Notes: generated by a model from the sequence alone, not told the origin. Shown: positions 44,253 to 53,150, numbered from the stretch's first letter. The stretch is 64,000 bases of DNA from Streptomyces xanthophaeus (GCF_000725805.1 NZ_JOFT01000019.1:186001-250000), one strand, 5' to 3'. Numbers and translations: made by a program.

Positions 44253-45500
44253 TCAAGGAGCGGACAGGACGGGGGTCTCGAACGGGTCGTGGTGGATGCG
44301 CTCGGGCTGGGTGCCGTGCCGCGTGAGTGTCTCGCTGGCGGAGACCACCATCGGAGCTGGTCCGCTGAGAAAGACGTCGTGCTGGTACCACGGGCCGTAC
44401 TCGGCCAGCACCTGCGGCAGGGATCCCCGGATACCGGGGATGTACTCGTGGGAGACGGCGCCCCTGATGGACAACCAGTGGTACTGCTGCGCCATTCGGA
44501 GCATGTCGTCGACCCCGTACAGCTCGGCACCGGTACGGGCCCCGAGGAAGAGGTCGACCTTGTGCCGTCCGCCACGCCGGGCGACTTCCTCGACGATCGC
44601 GCGGATCGGCGCGAGACCCGTGCCGCCCGCGACACAGAGCAGGTCCCTGTGGACGGCGGCATCGAGGACCATGTCACCCATCGGCGCACCGAGCTGGACC
44701 ACGTCTCCCACAGCGGAACGGTGCACGAGCGCGTCGCTGACAGAGCCGCCGGCCACCGCGCGCACGTGGAAGGTGAGGGTGCCGTCGGGACGGGGCGCGT
44801 TGGCGGGGGAGTAGTAGCGCCACGATTTGGGCCACCACGGCGTTTCGAGGCTGACGTACTGCCCGGCGACGTACGGGTACGGCACGTGGGGGCGCACCGT
44901 GACCTCGGCGATGCCGTGTCCACGCTGGACCTTGTGCACCACCTTGGCGGGCCAGACGGCGGGCCGCTGGGCCTCGTCCTGCTCGGCAGCGCTGATCATG
45001 ACGTCGGCGACCACTCCGTACGCCTTGGTCCAGGCCGCGGCGGTGTCCGCGGTCCAGGCGGGACCGGCATAACGGGCCAGAGATGCGAGGAGGCACTCGC
45101 CCACGGCAGGGAAGTGTGCGCTGAGGGTGCCGAACTTGCGGTGATCGCGACCGAGGTGACCGCAGAAGCGGACCAGGCTCTCCGGGTCGTCGACCAGGTC
45201 CACGATGCGCAACAGCGCACGCAGCAGACGGCCGCGCTGGGCGTCCATCCCCGGGGGAAACATCGGACGGACCTCGGGGTAGCGGGTGAAGAGGATCGCG
45301 TAGAAATAGACCGTCATGTCCGCGGCGAAAGGTTCGACGACGGAGACGGAAGCCCGTATGAGCGCTGTCTCGTGCGCGGAAAGCGGCGGCTCGGCGGTGG
45401 CTGGCTCGCCGCCGGCGGCGGCTTGGGAGGGAGCCGCGCGGGGGGCGGTGCCTTCCGTATGTGCGGGTGGGTTGGTGGGGCGTCCGATCCGGAACCTCAA
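44253..45500 (-). CDS. Flavohemoglobin-type protein (globin plus FAD/NAD reductase)
   Basis: 415 residues if started at the TTG at 45500, which overlaps the stop of an upstream small ORF and has AGGAGG about 12 nt before it. An ATG at 45542 gives 429 residues but has no ribosome binding site. The globin part (about 40-180) contains GHLGRDHRKFGTLSAHFPAV with the proximal His. The reductase part has the FAD motif RYYSPAN and the NAD motif VAGGTGLAPIRAIVEE. Flavohemoglobins convert nitric oxide to nitrate. The N-terminal extension of about 35 residues is unusual. The downstream partner is the PNPOx-like protein. Confidence 0.9.
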   Translation of the reverse strand: MRFRIGRPTNPPAHTEGTAPRAAPSQAAAGGEPATAEPPLSAHETALIRASVSVVEPFAADMTVYFYAILFTRYPEVRPMFPPGMDAQRGRLLRALLRIVDLVDDPESLVRFCGHLGRDHRKFGTLSAHFPAVGECLLASLARYAGPAWTADTAAAWTKAYGVVADVMISAAEQDEAQRPAVWPAKVVHKVQRGHGIAEVTVRPHVPYPYVAGQYVSLETPWWPKSWRYYSPANAPRPDGTLTFHVRAVAGGSVSDALVHRSAVGDVVQLGAPMGDMVLDAAVHRDLLCVAGGTGLAPIRAIVEEVARRGGRHKVDLFLGARTGAELYGVDDMLRMAQQYHWLSIRGAVSHEYIPGIRGSLPQVLAEYGPWYQHDVFLSGPAPMVVSASETLTRHGTQPERIHHDPFETPVLSAP

Positions 45501-45658
45501 GAGACCAGTGCTCCTCCTGCCGGTATGTGATCTGGCCCCCATCGTCCGAGGGCGGTGTCGTACATGAGGTCGCCGTCTCGCAACAAGCCGAGGGCGTGAC
45601 CCTCACCCGATCTGTCTTCCGGGGGAGTGGCCGGCGTGGCGGCGACGGGGGCTGGCAT
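45497..45658 (-). CDS. Small ORF coupled to the flavohemoglobin gene
   Basis: 53 residues starting MPAPVAATPATPPEDRSGEG, with CAGGAG 5 nt before the ATG. Its end (LLRDGDLMYDTALGRWGPDH) has coding character. Its TGA overlaps the TTG start of the flavohemoglobin gene, suggesting translational coupling. No family is known to me. It could be a leader peptide or a small NO-pathway protein. Confidence 0.55.
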   Translation of the reverse strand: MPAPVAATPATPPEDRSGEGHALGLLRDGDLMYDTALGRWGPDHIPAGGALVS

Positions 45659-45916
45659 GAGTACTCCTGGTGAGGTGCGGGACGTTGAAGCGCAGCAAGG
45701 GGTCCCGGAAGTTACGTGATCACGGGTGCGACTCAGAAGCATCGACGGGCCGCGACGACGGGCCCGGCCGGTTCCACGCTCGTCAATAGCAGCGTTTGGG
45801 GGCCAATTCATCATGGATCCAAGGGGGATTGCATTTGGGGACAAGACTGACCCCCGACCTGGGGAGCAGGTCGAGGGCCCCAAGAGGGGTGCGACGGCGC
45901 TGGCCGCGAGCCAGGC

Positions 45917-46012
45917 CTACTGCCGGAAGGCGCCGTTGACGTCTTCCTGTGCAAGACGTGCCTTGCCCATGGCCTGCTCTGCGTGCGCCTTGCTTTTCCC
46001 GGTGCCCTGCAT
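45917..46012 (-). CDS. Miniature CsbD-like protein
   Basis: 31 residues with an excellent AGGAGG ribosome binding site 5 nt before the ATG. It reads MQGTGKSKAHAEQAMGKARL then AQEDVNGAFRQ. Streptomyces CsbD-like proteins start with a KAKAEQAKGK pattern and end with ARQAKEKAKD-F. Here the central part seems deleted, joining the two ends in frame. Whether it is functional is unknown. Confidence 0.45.
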   Translation of the reverse strand: MQGTGKSKAHAEQAMGKARLAQEDVNGAFRQ

Positions 46013-46188
46013 CGGGACCTCCTCGTGATGTACCGGATTCTGGTCGTGACGACCCTCCTGCTCGCGATCGGTACCGACAAACCCCGTACCGGGTGCCGAC
46101 TTCGCTGCTCAGGTCGGTGCCGTGGACGCGGTCGCGGAGTATCGCGGCGGGCTGCGGGCCTTTGGCCCCGGTCTGGAAGGGGACGTCG

Positions 46189-47188
46189 ATGAGCGTGATG
46201 CTGGCAGCGGAGCAGGAATCGCTGGCCAAGGCCATCGGTTCCTCCTTTCCTCCAGAAACTCCTCATGTTGTGGCCGCGGCCATCCTGTGCGACCAGGCCG
46301 CAGCAACACTCCTCCTCGCGGGCCGACGCTCCCACAGCGATGCCCAGTACGCGTACCTGGAACGGTTCTGCGCCGAGGTCGGCATGGATGTGCCCCACCG
46401 ATCAGCACCGACGGGAGGCTGTACTTCCGCGGGGGAGGGAACAGGTCCGCTCGGGTCCACACCGTTCTTCGGATCGTGCGGCCGGGCGAAGACGACTTCG
46501 CGAGCTGGGAACTCAAGGCCCGGGAGGAGGTAGCCCGTGCCAACCCGTTCCCGGAGCGGATCACCCATGCGCAGCGGGCTGTCCTGGAGCCCTTCAAGGT
46601 CAAGCGCCGCCCCTCGCGAGTCGACCGGGAAGCGCTTGAGGACGCTCTCGACACAGCCGCGTCAGCGAGCGACATGCAGGTGCTGCTGGAGCGGCACCCG
46701 TCCCTCCTCGCGGCAACGGTCAAGGGGAACCACGGGACGTGGGTCCTCCGCCAGGTCCGCCTGGGCAGCGAGTACGTGCCGGACTTCCTCATGGCGAGCG
46801 AGACCTCGGCCGGCGTCGGCCGGCACCTGGTGGAGCTGAAGAGTCCGAAGGCGCGCCTGACGAACCCAGGTAACCAGCGAGAGTCACCGACGCTACGTGC
46901 GGCTCTCCACCAGATCCACGATTGGCGGGAGTGGCTCTCCGAGAACCTTCCGGCAGCACAGAAGAAATGGCCTGGCATCACGCCCCAGTCTCCCGGGGCC
47001 TGATCATCATGGGCAGGGAAGACCCCACGGGCCGGGCCGAAGGGATCCGTGATCGGATCTCCCGCGAATCCCGCATCGAGATCCGAACCTATGACCGGCT
47101 CATCCGCGCCGCCGAAGGGCTCGCACACCTGGGCCTTCTTGATCTTGAGACGGAAGACCCGGACCTGAGCGCCTGGTTCGACTGGTAG
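46189..47188 (+). pseudogene. Shedu-like DUF4263 nuclease, two one-base frame breaks
   Basis: Three frames join into one protein of about 330 residues. Frame 1 from the ATG at 46189 (GGAAGGGG upstream) ends near 46396 with ERFCAEVGMDV. Frame 2 carries ISTDGRLYFRGGGNRSARV, ALEDALDTAASASDMQVLLE, YVPDFLMASE and HLVELKSPKARL, the PD-(D/E)xK core of the Shedu SduA/DUF4263 nuclease. Frame 3 gives RGLIIMGREDP and IEIRTYDRLI, the conserved C-terminal strand. Adding one C to the run at about 46393-46396 and one C to the run at about 46991-46993 restores the whole reading frame. Shedu proteins protect against phage and foreign DNA. Either the gene is freshly inactivated or the assembly is wrong. Confidence 0.75.
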
Positions 47189-47300
47189 CGCTCTCCGGAC
47201 GCACGGCGAGGCGGCGGCTCGCGTAGTTCCGCGATGGCGCGGGCGCTCCGTCGGCGAGAGGGGGTCCCGACCGATCGCCCGGAGCGTGCCCGATCGCCGA

Positions 47301-47328
47301 GTGAAGAGTGAAGAGTGAAGAGTGAAGA
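47301..47328. repeat. Four tandem heptamers (gtgaaga)
   Basis: The unit gtgaaga is repeated four times without mismatch in the gap after the Shedu-like gene, before the response regulator on the opposite strand. It lies outside any supported gene. Confidence 0.95.
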
Positions 47329-47383
47329 GTACGGCCCCGCTCGCGCCGACCTGCCGCCGCCCCGGACCGGTACGGGACGACCC

Positions 47384-48028
47384 TCAGGCTTCCAGATACC
47401 GCAGCACCGCGAGGATCCGGGGGCTGTGGCCCTCGGTCCCGCGCAGCTCCAGTTTGTCGAAGACCGAGTTGAGGTGCTTCTCCACCGCGCTCAGCGAAAG
47501 GTGCAGCCGCCGCGCGATGGCCGTGTTCGTGCACCCCTCCGCGAGCACCTGGAGCACCTCCCGCTCGCGCGGCGTCAGCCGGGCCAGTGGATCGGCATGC
47601 GCGCTGCGCACCACCAGCTGCCGTACGACCTCCGGGTCGATCGCCGCGCCGCCCGCGTGGATCCGCTCCAGCGCGTCGAGGAACTCCTCGACCTGCGCCA
47701 CCCGGTCCTTCAGCAGATAGCCGACCCGCTCCGCGCCGGCCGCGAGCAGCCGGGCCGCGTAGCTCCGCTCGACGTGCTGGGAGAGGACCAGGACGCCGGT
47801 CCCGGGCAGCCGTTCGCGGATCTCGACGGCTGCCCGTAGCCCCTCGTCGGTGTGGGTCGGCGGCATCCGGATGTCCACTACGGCCACGTCGGGGCGGAGT
47901 GTCTCCGTCTCGGCGACCAGCGTCACCGCGTCGCCGAAAGCCCCGACGACCTTGTGCCCCTCTTCCACGAGAAGTCGGGCCAGACCCTCCCGCAGCAGGG
48001 TCGAGTCCTCGGCCAGGATCACACGCAC
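47384..48028 (-). CDS. LuxR/NarL-type response regulator
   Basis: 214 residues from the GTG at 48028, overlapping the kinase stop by ten bases. The receiver starts VILAEDSTLLREGLARLL, with the phospho-acceptor Asp in VAVVDIRMPPTHTDEG and Lys in YLLKDRVAQVEEF. The LuxR helix-turn-helix is LTPREREVLQVLAEGCTNTA, then SAVEKHLNSVFDKLEL. It forms an operon with the DedA and histidine-kinase genes upstream. Confidence 0.95.
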   Translation of the reverse strand: MRVILAEDSTLLREGLARLLVEEGHKVVGAFGDAVTLVAETETLRPDVAVVDIRMPPTHTDEGLRAAVEIRERLPGTGVLVLSQHVERSYAARLLAAGAERVGYLLKDRVAQVEEFLDALERIHAGGAAIDPEVVRQLVVRSAHADPLARLTPREREVLQVLAEGCTNTAIARRLHLSLSAVEKHLNSVFDKLELRGTEGHSPRILAVLRYLEA

Positions 48029-49194
48029 GGCAGCTCCGCGATGATGGTGGTGGGTCCCCCGAGGGGGCTGTCGATCCGCAGGACGCCGTCGAGCGCGGAG
48101 ACCCGTCCGCGCAGCCCGGTCAGGCCGCTGCCCGCCGGATCCGCGCCGCCCCGGCCGTCGTCCTCGATCCGCACGGTGAGCGGGCCGCCGGGCGGTCCCG
48201 CGACCCGCACCGAGACGGCTGAGGCGGCGGAGTGCTTGGCCGCGTTGGTGACGGCCTCGGAGACGACGAAGTACGCGGCTGTCATCACCGGGCGGGCGAG
48301 CGGCCCCGCCACCTCGTACGCGATCTGCAGCGGCAGCCCGCACCGCTGCGCCACCCCGCCGAGCGCCTCCTCCAGGCCGAGGCTGTCCAGCGCCGACGGG
48401 TACACCCGCCAGGCCACCTCGCGCAGTTCGGCCAGCACCTCCTGGGCCTCAAGGTGCGCCTGGCCCAGCAGTTCCGCTGCCCGCTCCGGATCCCGCTCGC
48501 CGCCCCGGCGCGCCCGCCCGATGAGCATCGCGAGCGCCACGAGCCGCTGCTGCACCCCGTCGTGGAGGTCCCGTTCGATCCGCCGCCGCTCCACATCCAC
48601 CGCCTGCACAACGGCGGCCCGGCTGAGCGAGAGCTCGTCGATCCGGCGCCGCAGCAGCTCCCGCTCCGACGGCCCGAAGCACTCCCGGGCCAGCCGGGCG
48701 TCGTGCGCGGTCAGCGCAAACAGCCCCTGGAGACCGAGGAAGAGCAGGACGCCCCCGAGAACCAGCTGCGTCAGCAGCTCCGCGGTCCCGATGGACCCGC
48801 GCACCATCCCGCCGGCCAGCAGCCCCGCAAGCACCAGGCCAAAGCCGAGCAGCGCCAGGACGACCCCGCACATGAGCCCCGACCAGGACCGGACCGCCAA
48901 GTACCGGACCACGCCCTCGCCCCCGTACGTCTCAGGGAACCGGTCGCCGAAGAAGCAGGTCCGCCGCCTGCGCTCCACCTCCACGAGCCGCCGGGCGCCG
49001 GAGGCGAAGACACCGAGGGCGTACGGCCGCGTTCGCGGCCACAGCAGGAAGGCGCCGAGTGGCACCCCGGCGAGCAGCAGGTACAGCAGGCCGGCCGGCG
49101 CCGTCAGGCATCCGGCGAGCACCCCCACCGTCCGCCGGACCGCCGATCCCGTTCTCGCGCCGCCCCGTTCGCCCCCGCTCACGCCCCCGCTCAC
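48019..49194 (-). CDS. Membrane sensor histidine kinase (HisKA_3)
   Basis: 391 residues. Membrane segments include LTAPAGLLYLLLAGVPLGAF and LMCGVVLALLGFGLVLAGLL, a layout typical of PspC- or DUF-type sensor domains. Catalytic boxes are RIERDLHDGVQQRLVALAML with the phospho-acceptor His, VSEAVTNAAKHSAAS (N box) and IEDDGRGGAD followed by GLTGLRGRVSAL (G boxes). It lies nine bases downstream of the DedA gene and overlaps the response regulator. Confidence 0.94.
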   Translation of the reverse strand: MSGGVSGGERGGARTGSAVRRTVGVLAGCLTAPAGLLYLLLAGVPLGAFLLWPRTRPYALGVFASGARRLVEVERRRRTCFFGDRFPETYGGEGVVRYLAVRSWSGLMCGVVLALLGFGLVLAGLLAGGMVRGSIGTAELLTQLVLGGVLLFLGLQGLFALTAHDARLARECFGPSERELLRRRIDELSLSRAAVVQAVDVERRRIERDLHDGVQQRLVALAMLIGRARRGGERDPERAAELLGQAHLEAQEVLAELREVAWRVYPSALDSLGLEEALGGVAQRCGLPLQIAYEVAGPLARPVMTAAYFVVSEAVTNAAKHSAASAVSVRVAGPPGGPLTVRIEDDGRGGADPAGSGLTGLRGRVSALDGVLRIDSPLGGPTTIIAELPCV

Positions 49195-49203
49195 GCCTCC
49201 ACC

Positions 49204-49866
49204 CTATGCGCGCCGGTGGCGGGCGGCCGCCCCGCGGGCCCGGAGCCGTACCGTCAGCCAGGTCGCGCCGGCCGCGAGGACCAGGACGACGACGGCCTTG
49301 GACGCCACGCCTACGTACGACTCGACCAGTTCCCAACGGTCTCCGAGGGCGTAGCCGGCGAGGACCAGGACGCTGTTCCAGGCCAGGCTGCCCACGGTGG
49401 TGAGCACGAGGAAGAGAGGGACCGGCATCCGCTCCACCCCGGCCGGCACCGAGATCAGGCTGCGGAAGATCGGCACCATCCGGCCCAGGAGCACCGCCTT
49501 CGCGCCGTGCCGCCGGAACCACGCCTCGGTCCGCTCAAGGTCCGAGACCTTCACCAGCGGCAGCCGCGCCCACAGCGCGTGCATCCGCTCCCGGCCGAAG
49601 AGCGCCCCGATCCCGTACAGGGCCAGCGCGCCTACGACCGAACCCAGCGTCGTCCAGAACAGGGCGGAGGCGAGGCTCAGCACACCCTGCCCGGCGGCGA
49701 AGCCGGTCAGCGGCAGGATCACCTCGCTCGGCAGCGGCGGGAACAGATTCTCCAGGGCGATGGCGAGGCCCGCGCCCGGCCCGCCGAACGTGTCGACGAG
49801 GCCGGCCGCCCAGCCGGCGATGCCGCCGGCGGGCTCCTGGGCGAGAGTGGTCGAGAACGGCGTCAT
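49204..49866 (-). CDS. DedA-family membrane protein
   Basis: 220 residues. GLAIALENLFPPLPSEVILP is the DedA/SNARE-associated signature re-entrant loop, followed by FGRERMHALWARLPLVKVSD, FRRHGAKAVLLGRMVPIFRS and VPAGVERMPVPLFL. Members are implicated in undecaprenyl-phosphate or phosphatidylethanolamine translocation and in membrane-potential and drug tolerance. Being first in an operon with a two-component system suggests the sensor monitors the envelope. Confidence 0.93.
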   Translation of the reverse strand: MTPFSTTLAQEPAGGIAGWAAGLVDTFGGPGAGLAIALENLFPPLPSEVILPLTGFAAGQGVLSLASALFWTTLGSVVGALALYGIGALFGRERMHALWARLPLVKVSDLERTEAWFRRHGAKAVLLGRMVPIFRSLISVPAGVERMPVPLFLVLTTVGSLAWNSVLVLAGYALGDRWELVESYVGVASKAVVVLVLAAGATWLTVRLRARGAAARHRRA

Positions 49867-50063
49867 GAGCCCTCCAGGTCTCAGGGGAAGGTCCGCCCGG
49901 CGGACCGCCGGACGACCCTCCCCAACCTAGGAACCGCAGCTCGCGGCCGGTATGCGCGTTCCCTCCCGGCGCCCCTGCGGAAAACCGCAGGGGCGCGACG
50001 AGGCGCCAAGCGAGACTTCTGCGCCTGCAAGCCGAGTGATGGCGGCAGGGGAGCGGAACGAAC

Positions 50064-50352
50064 ATGCTGGTGCTGTTCGCTCTCTTCGCGGCAGGCGTCA
50101 GCATCTCCGGTCCCGCCCTGGCACAGGTGTCCACCCGCCTGGAACCGGTCCTTCCCGGCAGGCGGTCGACGGGCACGTCAAGGCAGCCGTTCTGATCGCC
50201 TCCGTCACCGCCGCGGTCCTGGCAGCCGCGCTGCGGCGCCGCAACGCCCCTACGAGCGCCTCGACGAGGAAGAGACCGTCGACGCGGACGCCGACGGCAT
50301 CCCCGACATCCACCAGCGCGAGGTAGAACAGACCATCACCCGGCACATCTGA
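50064..50352 (+). pseudogene. Small membrane protein with two one-base breaks
   Basis: From the ATG at 50064 (GGGGAGCGGA upstream) the frame gives MLVLFALFAAGVSISGPALA and breaks near 50165. A second frame gives VKAAVLIASVTAAVLAAALR. A third gives PYERLDEEETVDADADGIPD and REVEQTITRHI to the stop at 50352. Adding one G near 50165 and one C in the run near 50248 restores a 96-residue protein with a signal-like start, one helix and an acidic tail. No family is known to me. Confidence 0.5.
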
Positions 50353-50368
50353 CCGCACCGGAGGCACC

Positions 50369-50632
50369 ATGGCGATCACCCTGCTCCTCATCGCCATGGT
50401 GGTGGCTGCCCTCGTCATCAGAACGGCAGTCGCCGAGATCCGCCGACCCGGCAGCGGACGCAGCCGGTGGAAGTTCCTCACCAACCCCCGGGCCCTCGCC
50501 ACCGGAGCCCTCACCGCCCTGCTTCTCGGGCTCCTCGGCTGGGCAACCGCCGGACCCGTCGCCGCCGCCTGGGCCGTGCTCGCCGGCGCGCTCGTCGCCT
50601 ACGTGGCCGGTAGTGGCGAGCGGGACGACTGA
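50369..50632 (+). CDS. Small membrane protein, three predicted helices
   Basis: 87 residues: MAITLLLIAMVVAALVIRTA, then basic loop RRPGSGRSRWKFL and two more hydrophobic stretches (LATGALTALLLGLLGWATAG, AAAWAVLAGALVAYVAG). CGGAGG precedes the ATG and the gene starts 16 nt after the broken gene above, so the two were an operon. Function is unknown. Confidence 0.7.
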   Translation: MAITLLLIAMVVAALVIRTAVAEIRRPGSGRSRWKFLTNPRALATGALTALLLGLLGWATAGPVAAAWAVLAGALVAYVAGSGERDD

Positions 50633-51248
50633 CGGAAACGGCCACACCTGGCCGCCCTGGGGAGGCCAGTTCGGGTAGGTCGGTCTGCCCGGTCGCGGGG
50701 GTGCCCATACCGATTCCGGATCGGACCATGCCAGTGGCTGGCGACAGGATCCAAGAGCGCTGATCGAGTCACTGCTGGCCCGCCCGTGCTTCCGGTGAGC
50801 CTGACGGCTTCGTCACCGCGCACTACTCATGGGGGTGGGGTCCGCGGCCGACAGGGCGGGTGTACCGGCGTACGGGATCGCCGTTAGGCCAGGTCAGCTC
50901 GCCCTTCCGGTGATCACCGCCCCGCCGTCGGTCAGCCGGCAGTAGTGGACCTGTCGCAGGTGGGTGCGGGCCGCGCCGCGCTCGGAGCCTCCGAGCAGCA
51001 GCAGGCGGTCGTCCCGGACGGCGAGGCCCGAGCATCGGCGACGGGCAGCCTCCGGAACCGGACCGGCGGCTCCCCGGACCGGGGAACTACGCAGGTACCC
51101 CTTCTCACCGCCAAGGGAGCACCGTGCCACCGTCCGTTGTCCACCGATCACCAAGTACGCCCCTGCCGACCGCGACGAGCGTGGGCTCTGCACCGGTGTC
51201 GAGGACACGGTCAGCGACCACGGGCCGGTGGAAGCGGCGTACCCAGGG
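50633..51248. other. Gap with weak minus-strand coding traces
   Basis: Minus-strand stretches GLAVRDDRLLLLGGSERGAA and ELTWPNGDPVRRYTRPVGRG (about 50830-51040, different frames) look like pieces of a beta-propeller or cell-surface protein but cannot be joined. Nothing complete is supported. Confidence 0.3.
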
Positions 51249-51535
51249 CGATCGCGGCCTTCGCGGAGGCCTCGGGCAGCGACCGGCGCTGCACGGAAGC
51301 CTTGGCCCGTACATGGGAGCTCGGCCTCTTCCCAGAACCGCTGACGGCTTCGCCCTACGCGGCGGAACGTGAGGAACAGGAAGTGACGGAGGCCGCCGAT
51401 GAGGGGTTCTGGGCGGGCGTGCACGCCGACGCGCGGGCGGCCTGCGCCCTGACCCTGAATCTCGACGAACGCCACCCCCCCCCGCTCTGCGCCGCCCTGC
51501 CCGACAGCGACGGCGTGTTGAGAGCCCGGTGGTGA
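51249..51535 (+). pseudogene. Unrecognised gene tail
   Basis: From about 51270 to a TGA at 51535 the frame has strong coding character (AIAAFAEASGSDRRCTEALA, RTWELGLFPEPLTASPYAAE, EVTEAADEGFWAGVHADARA). No start or domain was recognised, and the N-terminal half reads as non-coding. A long C run lies inside it. It may be the end of an eroded gene. Confidence 0.35.
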
Positions 51536-51777
51536 CTCGGCCTGACGCCGCGTGGGCAGCTGCTGCTGTGCATCCAAGTTGCCCTTTCGGGCCAGGTGTC
51601 GTGCTCAGTGGCAGGTCTTGTGACTGAGCGGCGTAGTCGGTTCTGACCGCGCTTCCGTGATGCCTACGGTCGAAGGAGGACGCGGATCTTCAACAGAGCG
51701 CATGAGCCTCGCCCGTGCACTTGCCACTTGATCGTTTTGACGGGTGAGGGCAGTGGGGACGGCTCGGCGGCCCCCCT

Positions 51778-52737
51778 TCAACTTGCCGACTGCGGAGTGC
51801 GGGACGACCGGATGGGGTGACCGTCGGGGCCGTCGGTGAGCCAGGAGCCATCGCCCAGCGGCTCCAGTTCGTACGGGTTGGTCGACCCGACGAGAATTTC
51901 GCCGACGACCGTGCCCGTGCTCACCTCGACCAGGTGGTGGCGGAACCACTCCTCCTCGTCATCGCTCTCCCCGCCCAGGGTGACGACAGCCGTGTCCGGG
52001 CTCAGGTAGCCGCCGCACCATTCCACGAACGTCTCCTCCGGGTCGTACCCGAAGGCCTCGACGGAGAGTTTGAAGATCACCTCGCCGCTGGGGTGGTGGT
52101 GGAAGCTGACGTCTGCCTGGCCGTGATCGACGGTCATGAACTGCTGCCCGCCCGGCGCCAGGTCGATCAGGCAGCGGTCCCACCACGGGTACGTCACGAA
52201 CTCCACCTCGCCGTGTGCCCCGGCTTTACCCCGAAGAATGACGGCACCGTCCTGGCCCTCACCGATGTCGAGGTAGATGCTGCCGTCCACGGGGTGCACG
52301 TGGTGGCCGGCGCCGTGCCCGACCGTCTCCAGCTCCCGGCGCGCGAGGACCGCCCCGCTGTCGGCGTCGTACACGACCCACTGGTCCCCGGCCCCACGTC
52401 CCGCCATCGCGTCCGGTCGGTAGACCCATACAGTCCGGCCGTCCAGAGACAGCACGCAGCCAGGCCGGTGGCCGTGGAGCACGTCGGAGTATGGCTCGAA
52501 GTCCGAAGCCCACGCCACGTCGCCGGTGCGCGTGAGGCAGACGACCCCGTTCAGCGTCGTGTACACGACTCGCTTCAGATCGGGCTGGACCGCCGACTCC
52601 ACGATCTCGTCGCCGGCCCGCGGCTGGAACACCGCGGCGGGTTCCAGCGTCCCGAATGCGCCGGGGGCTGTCAGGTAGGCACGGATCTGCCCGTCACGGT
52701 GGCGCGTGATGACCTTCGGAGTGCGCGGAGAAATCAT
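51778..52737 (-). CDS. Cytoplasmic beta-propeller-like hypothetical protein
   Basis: 319 residues with repeated strand-turn units (RVVYTTLNGVVCLTRTGDVA, VLSLDGRTVWVYRPD, DQWVVYDADSGAVLARREL, QQFMTVDHGQADVSFHHHPS) typical of PQQ/WD-like propellers. No signal peptide or membrane helix. The ribosome binding site is weak. No enzymatic motif is seen. It may be a binding or scaffold protein. Confidence 0.7.
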   Translation of the reverse strand: MISPRTPKVITRHRDGQIRAYLTAPGAFGTLEPAAVFQPRAGDEIVESAVQPDLKRVVYTTLNGVVCLTRTGDVAWASDFEPYSDVLHGHRPGCVLSLDGRTVWVYRPDAMAGRGAGDQWVVYDADSGAVLARRELETVGHGAGHHVHPVDGSIYLDIGEGQDGAVILRGKAGAHGEVEFVTYPWWDRCLIDLAPGGQQFMTVDHGQADVSFHHHPSGEVIFKLSVEAFGYDPEETFVEWCGGYLSPDTAVVTLGGESDDEEEWFRHHLVEVSTGTVVGEILVGSTNPYELEPLGDGSWLTDGPDGHPIRSSRTPQSAS

Positions 52738-52959
52738 TCGCTGAGACTAACGCCCAGTTCAGGCCGACGGAGAGCCAGAGTGGAGTGCGCGCCGAGCGAG
52801 ACATGCACAGGCCAACTACGTCTGGAGAAGAGGGCAGTCTGAGGCTGGATGACCAGATGGAACGTAGCGAGGCTGGGCCTGATCCACGGGGATGCCGCCG
52901 GCGGGCTTGACGCCGACCGCTTGACGCAGTGCCATGAATGCGGATGGAGGGGGTGCGCT

Positions 52960-53148
52960 ATGAGCAACGAGGACAGCGACACCGGGAGCCCGGACGGCGA
53001 TCGCCCACGGGACCCGTTTCGTCCGGGATTCGAAGACCGTTTCTGGCTGGTGCTGCTCGCGCTGATCGTGGCGGTGCTCTTCGTGGTCGGTCTCATGGGC
53101 GGGGATTCCGGAGGAGGGCACCCGGACGGGTATACCGGCTGGCGCTGA
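52960..53148 (+). CDS. Small single-helix membrane protein
   Basis: 62 residues from the ATG at 52960 with GGAGGGGG 7 nt upstream. An acidic start (MSNEDSDTGSPDGDRPRD) is followed by one helix (FWLVLLALIVAVLFVVGLMG) and a glycine-rich tail. No family was recognised. Confidence 0.65.
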   Translation: MSNEDSDTGSPDGDRPRDPFRPGFEDRFWLVLLALIVAVLFVVGLMGGDSGGGHPDGYTGWR

Positions 53149-53150
53149 AC

